Source: Cryptomeria japonica (taxonomy: Eukaryota > Streptophyta > Pinopsida > Cupressales > Cupressaceae). Taken from it: a DNA stretch of 64,000 nucleotides. Of the stretch, positions 12,245 to 23,800 are shown in pieces. Positions within the stretch are counted from its first letter, which is position 1. Each line of letters begins with the position of its first letter. Under the pieces are notes generated by a model. That model saw only the letters and a program-made list of their open reading frames with translations, searched no databases and had not been told where the DNA came from. The position numbers and the translations under genes are program-made. The stretch covers positions 307,647,950-307,711,949 of the forward strand of contig NC_081408.1 in the NCBI RefSeq assembly GCF_030272615.1. Reading direction: 5' to 3'.

Positions 12245-12480
12245 CTCTCTTAAGTATGCCACTCCACAAGGCATGCCTAACACCTACCACATGGAGTCAA
12301 GAGGAATGAAGCATCTGATCTTGGGCTTAAGAGAGAAGGTGGTTGTGATGAGGGGAAACGGTGATAGAACACCTCACTGGGTACGTTACTCCATGATGGA
12401 TGCCTAACACCTGCCATATGGAGCCAAGGGGGATATGGTATTTTGCACTTGGGCCTAGGAGGAATGGTTTTTTGGACACC
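12245..12480 (+). repeat. Two-unit degenerate tandem repeat, about 125 bp per unit
   Basis: The block around 12258-12330 (actccacaaggcatgcctaa, acctaccacatggag, cttgggctta) recurs at about 12385-12460 (actccatgatggatgcctaa, acctgccatatggag, cttgggccta). Old duplication with no coding signal. The flanks 11846-12244 and 12481-12599 are plain AT-rich sequence. Confidence 0.65.
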
Positions 12481-12611
12481 CTATCCAACTAATGGACTAA
12501 GGAAATTGATTAGTAATTGACTTACAAATTGATTTTATATAATAATCTGATTTCATCTAGAAAATATAATAATTTGATTATATCCAACAATTATAATTTT
12601 AATGGTAATTA

Positions 12612-12781
12612 TGGGTCAGGGGTCTAACTCGATTGGCGAGAGCTTCTAGTGGTGAAGCACGAGGTCACAAGGTCTAGTCTCCCCTAGCCCACGTGGTATT
12701 GGAAGACGTGTTGGGCCAGCGTCACGTTAAAAAGTTTACCCAACGCATTGCAGTTTATAGGGGGTGCTATAAAAAACATTC
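12612..12781 (+). mobile_element. tRNA-type SINE
   Basis: A 170-bp GC-richer insert lies in AT-rich DNA between imperfect 12-bp direct repeats (taatggtaatta at 12600-12611 and taacggtaatta at 12782-12793, one mismatch). It contains a plausible RNA polymerase III A box (tggcgagagctt, from about 12634) and a B box (ggtctagtctc, 12671-12681) spaced as in tRNA-derived SINEs. It ends in an A-rich tract (tataaaaaaca). SINEs are non-autonomous and use LINE machinery, which is abundant in this window. Family not identified. Confidence 0.7.
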
Positions 12782-12793
12782 TAACGGTAATTA

Positions 12794-13458
12794 ATATATC
12801 ATAATTGATATCAATATTATTTCACATATGTTCTCTAATTTTGGGGAAGACAGTATACAAAGGTACGCCTATAAAACTCAATTACCTATTTATAGATTTG
12901 GCCAAATTTAGGTTGATTTAAAGTGTAACTAATTAGGGAAAATTACAACTACTCTATTCAACATTGCAGGCGTTATCAAGGTTTTTATAGAAATAAAAGT
13001 AGTAGTTTCATAACAAATGGGTAAAATGTATTGTTGGTTATTTAAACGTTGAATAATTTCGTAGTCACTAGTCTGCTTAAAGTCATATTTTTGGATAGAT
13101 AACTTGTTCATATAGAGTTAGTAACAATAGCAGTCTTTTCTTTGGGTTGTTTGGAATCCCTCTCCTCCATGAGAGAACATATACTACAAAAATAAATATG
13201 AGGTAACACTATAGTTTAATCATAAACAAGTGAGACAAATTCCAATGAAGGAATAAGATCATCTGTCATTTTGAAAGAAAAATCAGATCAACATTCTATT
13301 ATCTCTCTCCCATTTTCTAATGAGCCACGACATTCTTATAGTGTCATTGCTACGGGTTTTGCATATATCCATGGCTTGCTATTGCCGCCTTATGTTTGCT
13401 AAGTTACATATTCTCTGTATGATTAGAAGTTTTCTATTGGCTTTCTGTTTCATGTTCT
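12794..13458. other. Non-coding stretch
   Basis: AT-rich, no recognisable gene or element. Confidence 0.4.
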
Positions 13459-13832
13459 CTAGTTGCTGATTTTTAGTGGCTACCTTGGCACCATTTTTTT
13501 GCATTTGATGGGCATATTGTTGAGCACCATGTACAATAACTTGATTGTTGGTTTTCTATGATAATTGATTTATTCAGATTTAAGTGATCTCATTCAGAGG
13601 TTACACTTGAGCCTCATTGTGGCAAACAACTGAGGATTCAAGCCTGAGAGATGAGGGATTTGACGTTACTTGCTTAGGCCCTAGTCATGACTTTGTTGCA
13701 GAGCTATGTGATCATTCAGTGTTATAGTTGCTGATTTTTAGTGGTTACCTTGGCACAATTTCCTTGCATTTGATGGGCATATTGTTGAGCACCATATATA
13801 ATAACTTGATTGTTGGTTTTCTGTGATAATGA
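13459..13832 (+). repeat. Direct repeat, two copies of about 108 bp, 266 bp apart
   Basis: 13459-13568 and 13725-13832 are about 93% identical by eye. Both contain agttgctgatttttagtgg, gcatttgatgggcatattg and aacttgattgttggttttct. The interval between them is unrelated. The class of this repeat is unknown. 13833-14171 has no recognisable content. Confidence 0.8.
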
Positions 13833-14176
13833 GTTTGGATTTGTAGTTCGAGAAATATCTATGATTCTTAAACTAGAAGTTTATAATAGACTCTGATTGG
13901 GCTACTATGTTGATAGTTGATAGTTGTTTGTATATGATGGTTGCAAATATATCTGCTTTTCTTGGTAATCTAATCATGATTTTTGACAAAACAAATCAAT
14001 CACTAAGCATTGAAACACACAAGGTGAGAAATTTAATCATATATTACTCGATATTCCAAATGGAGATATTACAATATGCAACATGCAGGTCTAAAGTAGA
14101 TTAATTCAACTTAACCTCCTTTTAAATTGTTTGTTTTTATTTTAAAAAAATTTGATGTGCATGATGAAGTAAATTG

Positions 14177-15135
14177 TGTTAATTTTAGTACTTTCAAATT
14201 AGATGAAACTCAGAAAATCAGAATTTGTTTCTAACTAGGTTAATTAGATTTATTGGTTTTCAGATTTAAGCATAGTAAGAAATGAATGCAAAAGAGACAA
14301 AACAAAGTTACCCTGAGAAAACTTCCTAGGAGGAAAAACTCAGCCAGAAAAGATCCTTAGATCTGATTATGGTTTTAGATTCAATTGACAATTACACACT
14401 TATCTGGAGTATAGAAGTTGTAGTCACAAGGAAGATGATATAGAAGACTACACATCTAGTTTGTTGATAGTGATCATGATTTACAGTCCTTCTAACTTGT
14501 CTTGCTGTGCATGCACCTTTCAACTAGTTCACAGTCCTTTGCTTGAGCCTTCAATGGAGATCCCTGTCTTTGATGATAAGTTCGCTGTGTTCACCAATTA
14601 GATCTGCACATACATGGAGTTCATTGTGATCACCAATTAGATCTGCACATACATGGACTTCGCTGTGACCTAACTGATAATCTGCTGCCTATGAATGAAG
14701 TTCGCTGTGATCTGCTGCTTGCAAAGGAGTTCACTACCCAAGAAGGATATATTTCGCATTTACTTGAAAATTGCATTGATTATATTATGAGAGGTATATG
14801 TCTTATTTATAGGAGAGCAACCACTCCTAATCAAGTTGGCTTATGATGAATTAATAACCTTTAATTTATTTGCATCACTTTAACCAAAACCCTTTATTAG
14901 ATAGGGTCGGCCCTATTCATGTAAGCATGTTATCTTGCACGTAGCGTGGAATTGAGGAGTAGTGTGGTGTCAAGGAGTGCGTGATGTATAGGGCCCAACC
15001 CTAAAAGTGGCGTGTGGGATGAGAAGGGCCCAACCCTAAGAGTAACGTGTGAGAGGAGAAGGGCCCAGCACTTGGTGGATTCCAATGTTGCCTTAAGACA
15101 ATTGGAATCCGCATTCTACCTAGTTACAATCAACA
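14177..15135 (-). repeat. Left LTR of the Copia element (3' LTR)
   Basis: 959 bp, TG...CA ends. Contains short internal tandem repeats around 14577-14740 (ttcgctgtg..caccaattagatctgcac). It matches 18830-19813 throughout. The right copy has an extra block near 19230-19260. Confidence 0.92.
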
Positions 15136-15150
15136 CTCCCTCTTAACTAG
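15136..15150 (-). promoter_or_regulatory. Polypurine tract of the Copia element
   Basis: Plus strand ctccctcttaac, i.e. minus strand gttaagagggag, immediately before the 3' LTR. This is the expected position for plus-strand DNA priming and fixes the element's orientation. Confidence 0.75.
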
Positions 15151-15543
15151 GGAGAAAGATAATCTTACAACCTGGTTACAAGATTAGGGCCCAACCCTAA
15201 GTAATACATACAATGTTTAAATTGTAATTTGAACTTAGCTGTCAACTTCAAATATACCTGAGAGATCACAACAAGTAGCCACAAATAGTAGCCCATAGTA
15301 TCCATCTTGTACTGCCTGTGGAGAGTGGATGCACACTTGCAAGTCATGAATACATACACAATTATTCATGCACATCATGAAGTCTTTCCATGCCATCAAT
15401 TGCGTATATCCATCATACATTGTCTTTACTTCAATCTTCTCCCAAAGAAGAATGTAACATCATAATCTTCCATCTTGCACCCAAGCATAGAGTGGAGCTA
15501 CATAATCATAATCTTCCAGCTCGCACACAAGCATAGACTGGAT

Positions 15544-15775
15544 CCACCTTACATTGCCCGCAGAGGGTGAAGAGGATCTTTTCTACCATCTTACATTGCT
15601 CGCAGAGGATGGTTACCAATTACACTTCTCCTTGAGAAGATTCCATCTTACATTGCCCGTAGAGGATGGTTTAACATTTACAATACCATCTTACATTGCC
15701 CGCAAATGATGGTTACTAATTACACTTCTCCCTGAGAAGTTTACAATACCACCTTACATTGCCCGCAAAGGGTGG
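15544..15775 (-). repeat. Array of five repeated hairpin units between pol and the polypurine tract of the Copia element
   Basis: A 26-27-bp unit (ccatcttacattgcccgcag then aggatgg) occurs at about 15544, 15586, 15643, 15686 and 15749. Each is flanked by complementary ends: CCATC with GATGG in three units, CCACC with GGTGG or GGTG in two. Two of the spacers also contain a second inverted repeat CTTCTCCnTGAGAAG (about 15623 and 15723). The paired changes (C to T on one arm, G to A on the other) fit preserved base pairing. Confidence 0.75.
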
Positions 15776-15789
15776 TTGACACAACACAA

Positions 15790-16260
15790 TGTATCACAGA
15801 GGTTGAGACTCCCTCTCAACCAAGGCGGTGTTCTCTATAGCTCCAAGTCTATCTCAAGTTTCAAGAGACTTGGTGAGAACATCTGCAACACAGGATTGTC
15901 CTGCCATAAAACACTGAATTGTCAGGTATCACTATACAATTCTAATAATAAATCAAAACAACATAACAAGAATTTTGAGAAACCACACTGCTTCTCTTGA
16001 TGCAACACTTGCAACAATGTATTTAGCTACAATAATACTTAATGCAACTGAGGACTGTCCCTGTAGGTCCAAGAGATCACAGCGGGTGAATGCTTGAAGT
16101 GTTTTCCTTGTCCGTAACACTTCTTGACCAATCTGAACCTAAGCAGCTTCAGCCCATAATCAATTATGTCTTGCAAACATCAAAATATGTTTGCCTGCAA
16201 AAATATGCTTAGCTGAAGCACTTGCCAATCAACCTGCCTCAATTCAGATGAATCTGCAAG
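15790..16260 (-). pseudogene. Copia pol remnant: RNase H C-terminal part
   Basis: Read on the minus strand in changing frames, this stretch resembles the end of Copia polyproteins. QSSVALSIIVAKYIVASVAS matches the usual (S)VALSTTEAEYIAASEAS pattern with the catalytic Glu changed. SREAVWFLKIL, VFYGRT and VADVLTKSL follow in the expected order. Stops and frame changes throughout show it is dead. The remainder of the internal region (16260-18817) presumably held gag, protease, integrase and RT, but I could not recover convincing protein sequence from it. Confidence 0.65.
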
Positions 16261-18817
16261 ATCATAGTTGGCTGCAGACATACTCAACTTCTTCAAGTTA
16301 GTTTCCATACATGTTTATAATCCATATTTCTAACGCAACAATAGAAAACTTGACTTAGAATAATTTCATTAGATCCTTGCCACACTTCTAACCTAGAAGT
16401 AATGCATTTTAGGTTTAGATCTTCTATCTCAATTCTGAGCTAATTCTTTCTTATATTAAATCATGAGACTATCTTTATGTCAGAGTTTGATCATCAGAAT
16501 TAACATTTCAAATACTTTTAAGGAACAGGTTAGAATCTTTACAAAAAGCTTAGGCTTATCAAATAGTCTTTCATACCAAGAGTTTTATTGAAGGTCATAT
16601 GGATCCCTCTTAATCCTCAATATCAGTCTGATAGCCAAGCATCATAGATCATAATTATTCATAAACAAGGATGAGAAATGCCAACTTCACCTTTTATGAA
16701 TTGGACCCATGGTGCAATTATGATTAGGACATATCCTCAAACTTCTTCTAATTGAGTGAGAAGATCCTTATGCCTTACTTCAAAGCTCCCTCTGAAGTCA
16801 CATCAATCCAAGCTTATAGATTTATGATGTCAGTAAGGCCTTGCTCCTCGACATACATCACCTACTATATGAGGTTATATAAAAATGACCTTGGGTGAGG
16901 ATCACAACATTCATGATAAGTTAGATGCGTTCTTTTAACAATATAACCAATGATCCATAGAATGCTGAGACAATACTTTATATGACACAAATTAAAAGAG
17001 TCAGCCTGTAACATATAACCTTGAAAACTTGTACATCACCATACTTCACACTTCATGATAGTAAATACTCAACTAAAAAGTCAGTTTTATGTAACTATTA
17101 TAGAATCATTCAATTGATAGTCAAAAACTCAATCAGATCATAGGTGAGGAAGTACTGATAGAATGTTTACAAGAAGTATACTTACCAATGAAGATACTAA
17201 CCAAGCAACGATAGTGAGAGCCTATACTTCCATGAATCAATAGTAATTAGTAAGCTACAGTATATAATAAAATAATTCTGATAAAGGATTTCAAATCAAC
17301 CTCTAGATATCCAACAACAAATACAAGCATTGAACAATAAATTCCTAACTCACTTATTTATGGCATTAATGAATACTTCATTTACTCAATTAGCAGCGAT
17401 ACTTATGTAACTGGCTTATTTTCCCTTACGCACATAGATAAAGGCACACACAAATTAAACGAAGTTCAAAACAAAGAGGAAATATTCAAGTTCGCAATGT
17501 CTTTACAAATATATGAAGTTCAACTTTTCTTCTTTGTTTTGATCTCACTCATTGGAACAATTAAGCACTGGATATTTAATGTGGGCATACTTCCATATTT
17601 AATTGATCAGGTCACAGACAGGCACGTACACAAAATTTCTCCTACTAGGTTTAGGTCTGTTTTAACCATAATTTAATCTATTTCAAAATACTTATGACTT
17701 CAATTAATTTATCAATTATTGATAAGTAAATTGTTCATTTACCATACTAGAGAACTAATTATATCATACTAGATAATTAATTTTATCATCCATAATTCTT
17801 AATGCAAGTGTCAACCTACATTACTACTTCAGTTCTAAGGAAGAAGGGGATGGCTATGTTACCAAAGCGCTCAGAGACCAAGATACAATAGGCTCCCTCA
17901 AGGTTTACAGTTCCAAGCCTTTACCCTATCTTGGGATTATACCCTCAAAGTTTACGGGATGCTAATCCTTACCCTATCTTGGGAATCATCCTATTGATTG
18001 GATTTAGACTGCCCCCTCTTTGGAAACAACTCCATTCTCAACTTTCTTAAATACTGACAGTAGAACAAGTATTAGGCTATAAGTATACTAACTTGTCATG
18101 TATTATGATTATATATGAAATTAAGTATAACTGTCATACATATTGCAGTCCATATTAATAATATTATTAAATTCTACATAAGATCATCATTAGGTATCAT
18201 ATATTAAGCATGCACTAAGCACATCCCCATGCATACCACCTAGGACAAAGATGTTACTACCTGTAACTTAAAAATAGTTATGATCCGATCCGATCCGAGG
18301 TGATATCACTGGACGCTTTGATTTCTTTCCTTTATGTCTCTCAATATGAGGGAGAGGTCACACCTCATCATGTATGTTCTTTGGCAAGAGACACACCCTT
18401 TCACAATCAGATCTGCAACTCTTATTTAAATCAGATCTTAACCACTACATAAAGTTGCAACCAAAAATAATAAGCCCTTAACAACAATCTTAATTAACCA
18501 AGCATCTTCTTATAATATTCGGTTTAACAAGGACTAAAATAGAAGATTCGTTCATTTAACATTTAACATTTTCATTGTTATCAAAGTCGTCTTATTGAGA
18601 GATCCTTATATTTACAAACATGTCACCAAAGAAGGAAAGGACAAGAGACTGAAATTACATGATTAAATCTGATCGCTGGTTAGTACGAACCTATCTCTGA
18701 TATTTCCATCAAGCCTATCTTCAACTTTCAGCCCCATTAACCTGACCTGTGAATGAGACAACAATCTGGAAATAAAGGAGTACTAATTCTGAAAATTGAA
18801 AGTTGATCTAGCCTATA

Positions 18818-18829
18818 GCTCTGTTACCA
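18818..18829 (-). promoter_or_regulatory. Primer-binding site of the Copia element
   Basis: Minus strand TGGTAACAGAGC, complementary to the 3' end of plant initiator-Met tRNA except for one base, directly adjacent to the right LTR. Confirms minus-strand orientation. Confidence 0.8.
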
Positions 18830-19813
18830 TATTAATTTTAGTACTTTCAGATTAGATGAAACTCAGAAAATCAGAATTTGTTTCTAACTAGGTTAATTAG
18901 ATTTATTGGTTTTCAGATTTAAGCATAGTAAGAAATGAATGCAAAGGAGACAAGACAGAGTTACCCTGGGAAAACCTCCAAGGAGGAAAAACCCAGCCAT
19001 AAAAGATCCTCAGATCTGATTATGGTTTTAGATTCAATTGACAATTACACACTTATCTGGAGTATAGAAGTTGCAGTCACAAGGAAGATGATATAGAAGA
19101 CTACACAACTAGTTTGTTGACAATGATCATGATTTACAGTCCTTCTAACTTGTCTTGTTGTGCATGCACCTTTCAACTAGTTCACAGTCCTTTGCTTGAG
19201 CCTTCAATGGAGATCCTTGTCTTTGATGATAACTTGTGATCACCAATTAGATATGGAGTTTGCTGTGTTCACCAATTAGATCTGCTTATACGTGGAGTTC
19301 GTTGTGATCACCAATTAGATCTGCACATACATGGAGTTCGCTATGACCTAACTAATAATCTGCTGCCTATGAATGAAGTTCGTTGTGATCTGCTGCTTGC
19401 AAAGGAGTTCGCTACCCAAGAAGGATATATTTTGCATTTACTTGAAAATTGCATTGATTATATTATGAGAGGTATATGTCTTATTTATAGGAGAGCAACC
19501 ACTCCTAATCAAGTCGGCTTATGATGAATTAATAACCTTTAATTTATTTGCATCACTTTAACCGAAACCCTTTATTAGATAGGGTCGGCCCTATTCATGT
19601 AAGCATGTTATCTTGCACGTAGCGTGGAATTGAGGAGTAGCGTGGTGTTAAGGAGTGCGTAATGTATAGGGCCCAACCCTAAGAGTGGCGTGTGGGATGA
19701 GAAGGGCCCAACCCTAAGAGTAGTGTGTGAGAGGAGAAGGGCCCAACCCTTGGCAGATTCCAATGTTGCCTTAAGACAATTGGAATCCGCATTCTACCTA
19801 GTTACAATCAACA
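18830..19813 (-). repeat. Right LTR of the Copia element (5' LTR)
   Basis: 984 bp. The plus-strand start TATTAATTTTAG corresponds to TGTTAATTTTAG of the other LTR (terminal G changed to A). The other end is intact (caatcaaca) and is followed by the AATTG target duplication. Confidence 0.9.
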
Positions 19814-19818
19814 AATTG

Positions 19819-20805
19819 ACATACTTGTTTTGGAGACATTGCACACACATCCCTAGCACAGACTTGATAAAACTTGTAATGCATTATTAACATAGTCAAT
19901 AGTGTAATTACGTTGCTTTGAAATGCCACCAATCATTGTCTACATCAAACATTTTTCACCTTGGGTTTGCAGATAGAACTGGATTGCATCTAAATATTGG
20001 AGTAGTCTTTCTAATCTTGGTATTGTATTAGCTTTTAAAAAAAAATCACAGTGACAAATTGGCCTTCCAAATTCATCATTAACATTAAACTTGATTTTCC
20101 CCTATCAATCTTCTGGCCAATTTTTTGTTCATAGTGCATGTTTCTCAAATTTGTTTCTCATTTGAACTATCAAAACCAATTTGCATTATAAATGTGCCTA
20201 GAGAGATAATCATGTGTGAAATGGGGAAACTAGAGGAAAGTGCTCTTTTGTACGGTAAACATATTTTCAGCTTGAACTACACTGATACTGAACTTGTTTG
20301 TTCCAATATAGTTTCAGCTTGAACTGCACCGAACTTGTCTATGGCATGAAACCATTGTCTGCAGTCTAGATTAAAACAAGTTCTAGACTTCTCTGAGTGA
20401 CTAACGCCAACAATGAGTTGAGTTATTCCTACAAATATGTCATCAGCAAAATAAAACAACCACACAACTGTCCTTGCACTCCTTGGCAGGAACTTCGCTG
20501 CCCTACAACACTTGTTTATAGAAAGTTTTTGAAATACAATTCTAGTAGAGCATTTAATACTATTTTATGCATTTTTATGTCTTATATATTGATGGTGTAC
20601 TCATTTTTTTCTTTTTTATGCTAGCGGTCATTTTTTCTCCATGTTACCCCCCCTCATCCTTTTAAGGAGAATTGTTTTTAATCTATCCTAAGTCTACCCC
20701 CTTCTAGTGATTGACCACAAAGTGATTTATAATTGTTAATTTTTAATTTTAAAATCTTGACACAATTATATCAAAAAATATTTGAAAGCGTGTGAACATA
20801 TCATG
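19819..20805. other. Non-coding stretch
   Basis: AT-rich, no supported gene. A short local repeat of tcagcttgaactncac occurs near 20268 and 20312. Nothing else recognised. Confidence 0.4.
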
Positions 20806-20810
20806 GCTTC

Positions 20811-23800
20811 TGTAATGCCCCACCAGGAAACCCCGAAGGGATAAGCCAAAACACACGAATAGAGAGCAATAATTTTTTTTTTTTTTAAAGTTACACCACA
20901 TAAGATACAACAAGATATCAAAGATTCAGATTACATAGCGGAAGACCACAACTAACACCTAAGAAGTTTCCCAACGAGATTACTTAAAATCACAATTCTC
21001 TTAACTCACACAATTAATCCAATAAGTTGATTATCTTAAAAACGAGATAATTCTTAATCAGGATAATTTCTTTCAAAAGATGGAAATATAAATCACAAGC
21101 AAAGATTCATCCATTAAGATCTATTCATAATCTTCATTTAAGCTTTACATAAAAATACAAGCCATACATCTAATATTCTAGCACACTAGAATTTCATCAT
21201 AAACATATGAGATCTTTCAAGCATACTAAATTTCCTTAGCAACTGAATATATTCCATTACTAAGTTACGTTCTTTCATATTCCAATTTAATACATTTTAA
21301 AAGATGATTGCATACATGCATCTACAATAAATCTCATCTAAACCACTTATGCATTCGATCAAAATGGCACTCAAGAAGAGACTAAATATAAGCATTTAAA
21401 GTTAATTCCATTTATCCACTTATCCATTCTAACATAAGCTAATCATACATGATAAAGCTGAATAAAGGAAACATAAGAGAATAACATCACATAACACCAT
21501 AATGATCTCGGAGTTCACCCCTAAAGGGCTACATCTCCGGGTCTGCTCAACTGCAAGACCCCTCTGATAAATAATAAAGTTAAGAATACATGAGGTTACA
21601 CCATTACAATCCGACCATCAAGGCGAAACATAAACAATATACAAGCGACCACATCAGTCAATTAATACATAAACGATCCTTGAAAAGGAAAGGATCCAGC
21701 TGAACATAATCAAAGCTAAAACAAAGGTCCAGGAGAGCATCCACAAACTGAGCCATCACCACCCAAGGTCAAACATGAAACCGATACTCACAAGGGCAGA
21801 GACAAAAGGACGACCCACAAAGGTACTCCTAACAGGACAAATGACAACACACTAGCGAACGTAGGGACAAGTGCCATCACACAACCTGGTACGGTTACCA
21901 TGGCAGGTCTTCATAGGTCCCGACCCCATACACTGGGTTACCCTGACAACCTAATCCGAGCCTCCGGCCCATCCAAGCCTCATGTGGACCCACACATCCT
22001 CTCGTGAAGACAAGGATGGTGGTTTGCCATTTCAGGCCTTCTCACAGCATGTCGGGTCTATGTTAGCACTCGTCCCATGTGTGAGGCAAATTATCTTACT
22101 TAGAGATTACATTCTAATCTACTAATAGGTTATCACTTATTAGACTCACTTACGACGGGTTACCCGGCAGCCACTTTGGGCACGGCCCCCAATCGAAAGC
22201 CACTTTCCCATACGACACTAGACTATACTCAGACGAACTCAAAAACCAAGGAATAGACATGGTCAGACGAACGGAGTTCAAGATGGAGAAATCCACCATT
22301 TGGTCAAACACGATTCATCATTCGACACCCACACAAAGGGTAAGACCAAATACGACACTACCACAAATCAACAATCAACTCGGAACCGAGAATGAAAACA
22401 GGTACCCCAAGTCAATCCATACGACAAGGACCTATCAAACAAAGCACGACTTGCCATTTCATAATCAAAAGCGAATACAGAAATTAACTCGCATAGGCAA
22501 TAATCGGAGAAGACAATATTTTCTCAAATTGATTTAAGCATAACAGATGATCCAATTCTCTGATTGCTCTAAGTTTTCAAAATGCATTGACGGGAAATCA
22601 TCGTTACCAGGTGAGTACAATACCACAATCTACAACAGTACCATTGTCTATTTCTCAAACAGAGGGAAAATATAAATTAACTGTTCATTTTACTACAAGA
22701 CCATATCAGTAATTAAACAATTTTCCCAAATGATACTTAACTAAATTTCCAAAAGCACCTCGTTAAAATTCAATTACCCAACGATAAAATATTTCACTTA
22801 CTTCACAATTACTCAAATGATATGTTCTTGGATAATATTTAACATCATCACTTGGTAAATAATATCATATTTCAATAATTTTCCATTAACATAATATTCT
22901 ATTTTATTTTTAAACAATACTACCTCAATTAGCCAAATACTCTAATCAACTAGGAGGTAAGATATAAATTTATTAATCTAAGATGAGTCCAAAATATAAC
23001 CAATTAATAATTAATTGCGAGATTAGCAGTTCTAGAATTTAATTAGACAATGTGCACTAATCATAAAATGAAATTGACTGTTAATTAACATATTAATTCC
23101 ACTATATAATTAATTAATGTCAAATTATCATTAACTATGATTATGCCACATTAATCCTAATTAAAAAAAAAATCTAATTAAAACTTAACATGAAATAATA
23201 TTAACATATTATATATATATTTTTTTTGAACAATAAAAAAAATACATAAAAAAAAACATTCTTTTATAAAAACTAATAAAAAAAACAAGCATTTTAAGGG
23301 GGGCGGCGAGGGCCAGCCCACCTCCCAACGTGCGGCTGGGCGTCCCAAACCCCCGCCGCAGGGAATCACGCGGGCGACGCCACTGGCGGGGGTCGCAGGT
23401 TCCGCTGTGCCTTGCGGCCACCGCAGTGAGCTTGGGGTCCCTGCGAGTGGCGGACGAGAGTAGGGTAGGGGGGAGGAGGCGGGTGGAGCTCCGCTCCCCA
23501 CCCTCCGAACCCCAACGAAACTTTGCTAAAATTTTAATTTATAAAAACACACAGTTCGCTCGCTCTTTTTTTTAAAAAAAAAAAAAACAACCATTCAAAG
23601 TTTGTCATAAATCTCGGTTAATAATAAGTTCCGGTTTACAAGATATATGTTTTGGCATCACATATATGATGAGTCTTCATCTCTCCAAACACTAATGGGT
23701 TTCAAACACCCAAGGAAAAAAATGGAGGTAAGACACAAAAGAAGAAAACCCCAAAACAAATTCCAGCAAAGCCCATATTGGGCCAAAAGAACCATTTTTT

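Larger units (their letters stand above)
14177..19813 (-). mobile_element. Complete but decayed Copia-type LTR retrotransposon
   Basis: A 5.6-kb element delimited by two long terminal repeats (14177-15135 and 18830-19813) and a perfect 5-bp target duplication AATTG (14172-14176 and 19814-19818). It runs on the minus strand. The primer-binding site lies just inside the right LTR (18818-18829, minus strand TGGTAACAGAGC, one base off the initiator-Met tRNA complement TGGTATCAGAGC). A polypurine tract (minus strand AAGAGGGAG) abuts the left LTR. Copia identity comes from minus-strand remnants near 15880-16080: SREAVWFLKIL-like RNase H sequence and VADVLTKSL just before the end of pol. The internal region (3.7 kb) is short for Copia and has no long frame. 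By eye the LTRs differ at about 5% of positions over their first 290 bp, mostly transitions, so the insertion is not recent. Confidence 0.92.

Noticed and set aside
12628-12681. tRNA gene
   Set aside because: Only the internal promoter boxes resemble a tRNA; no cloverleaf can be drawn, and flanking duplications indicate a SINE.
15544-15775. CRISPR-like spaced repeats
   Set aside because: Only five degenerate units with variable, partly repeated spacers inside a plant retrotransposon; not a CRISPR array.
23178-23575. Frames across the GC-rich island of solo LTR A
   Set aside because: Open frames on both strands are expected in GC-rich sequence; they are not conserved in the second LTR copy.
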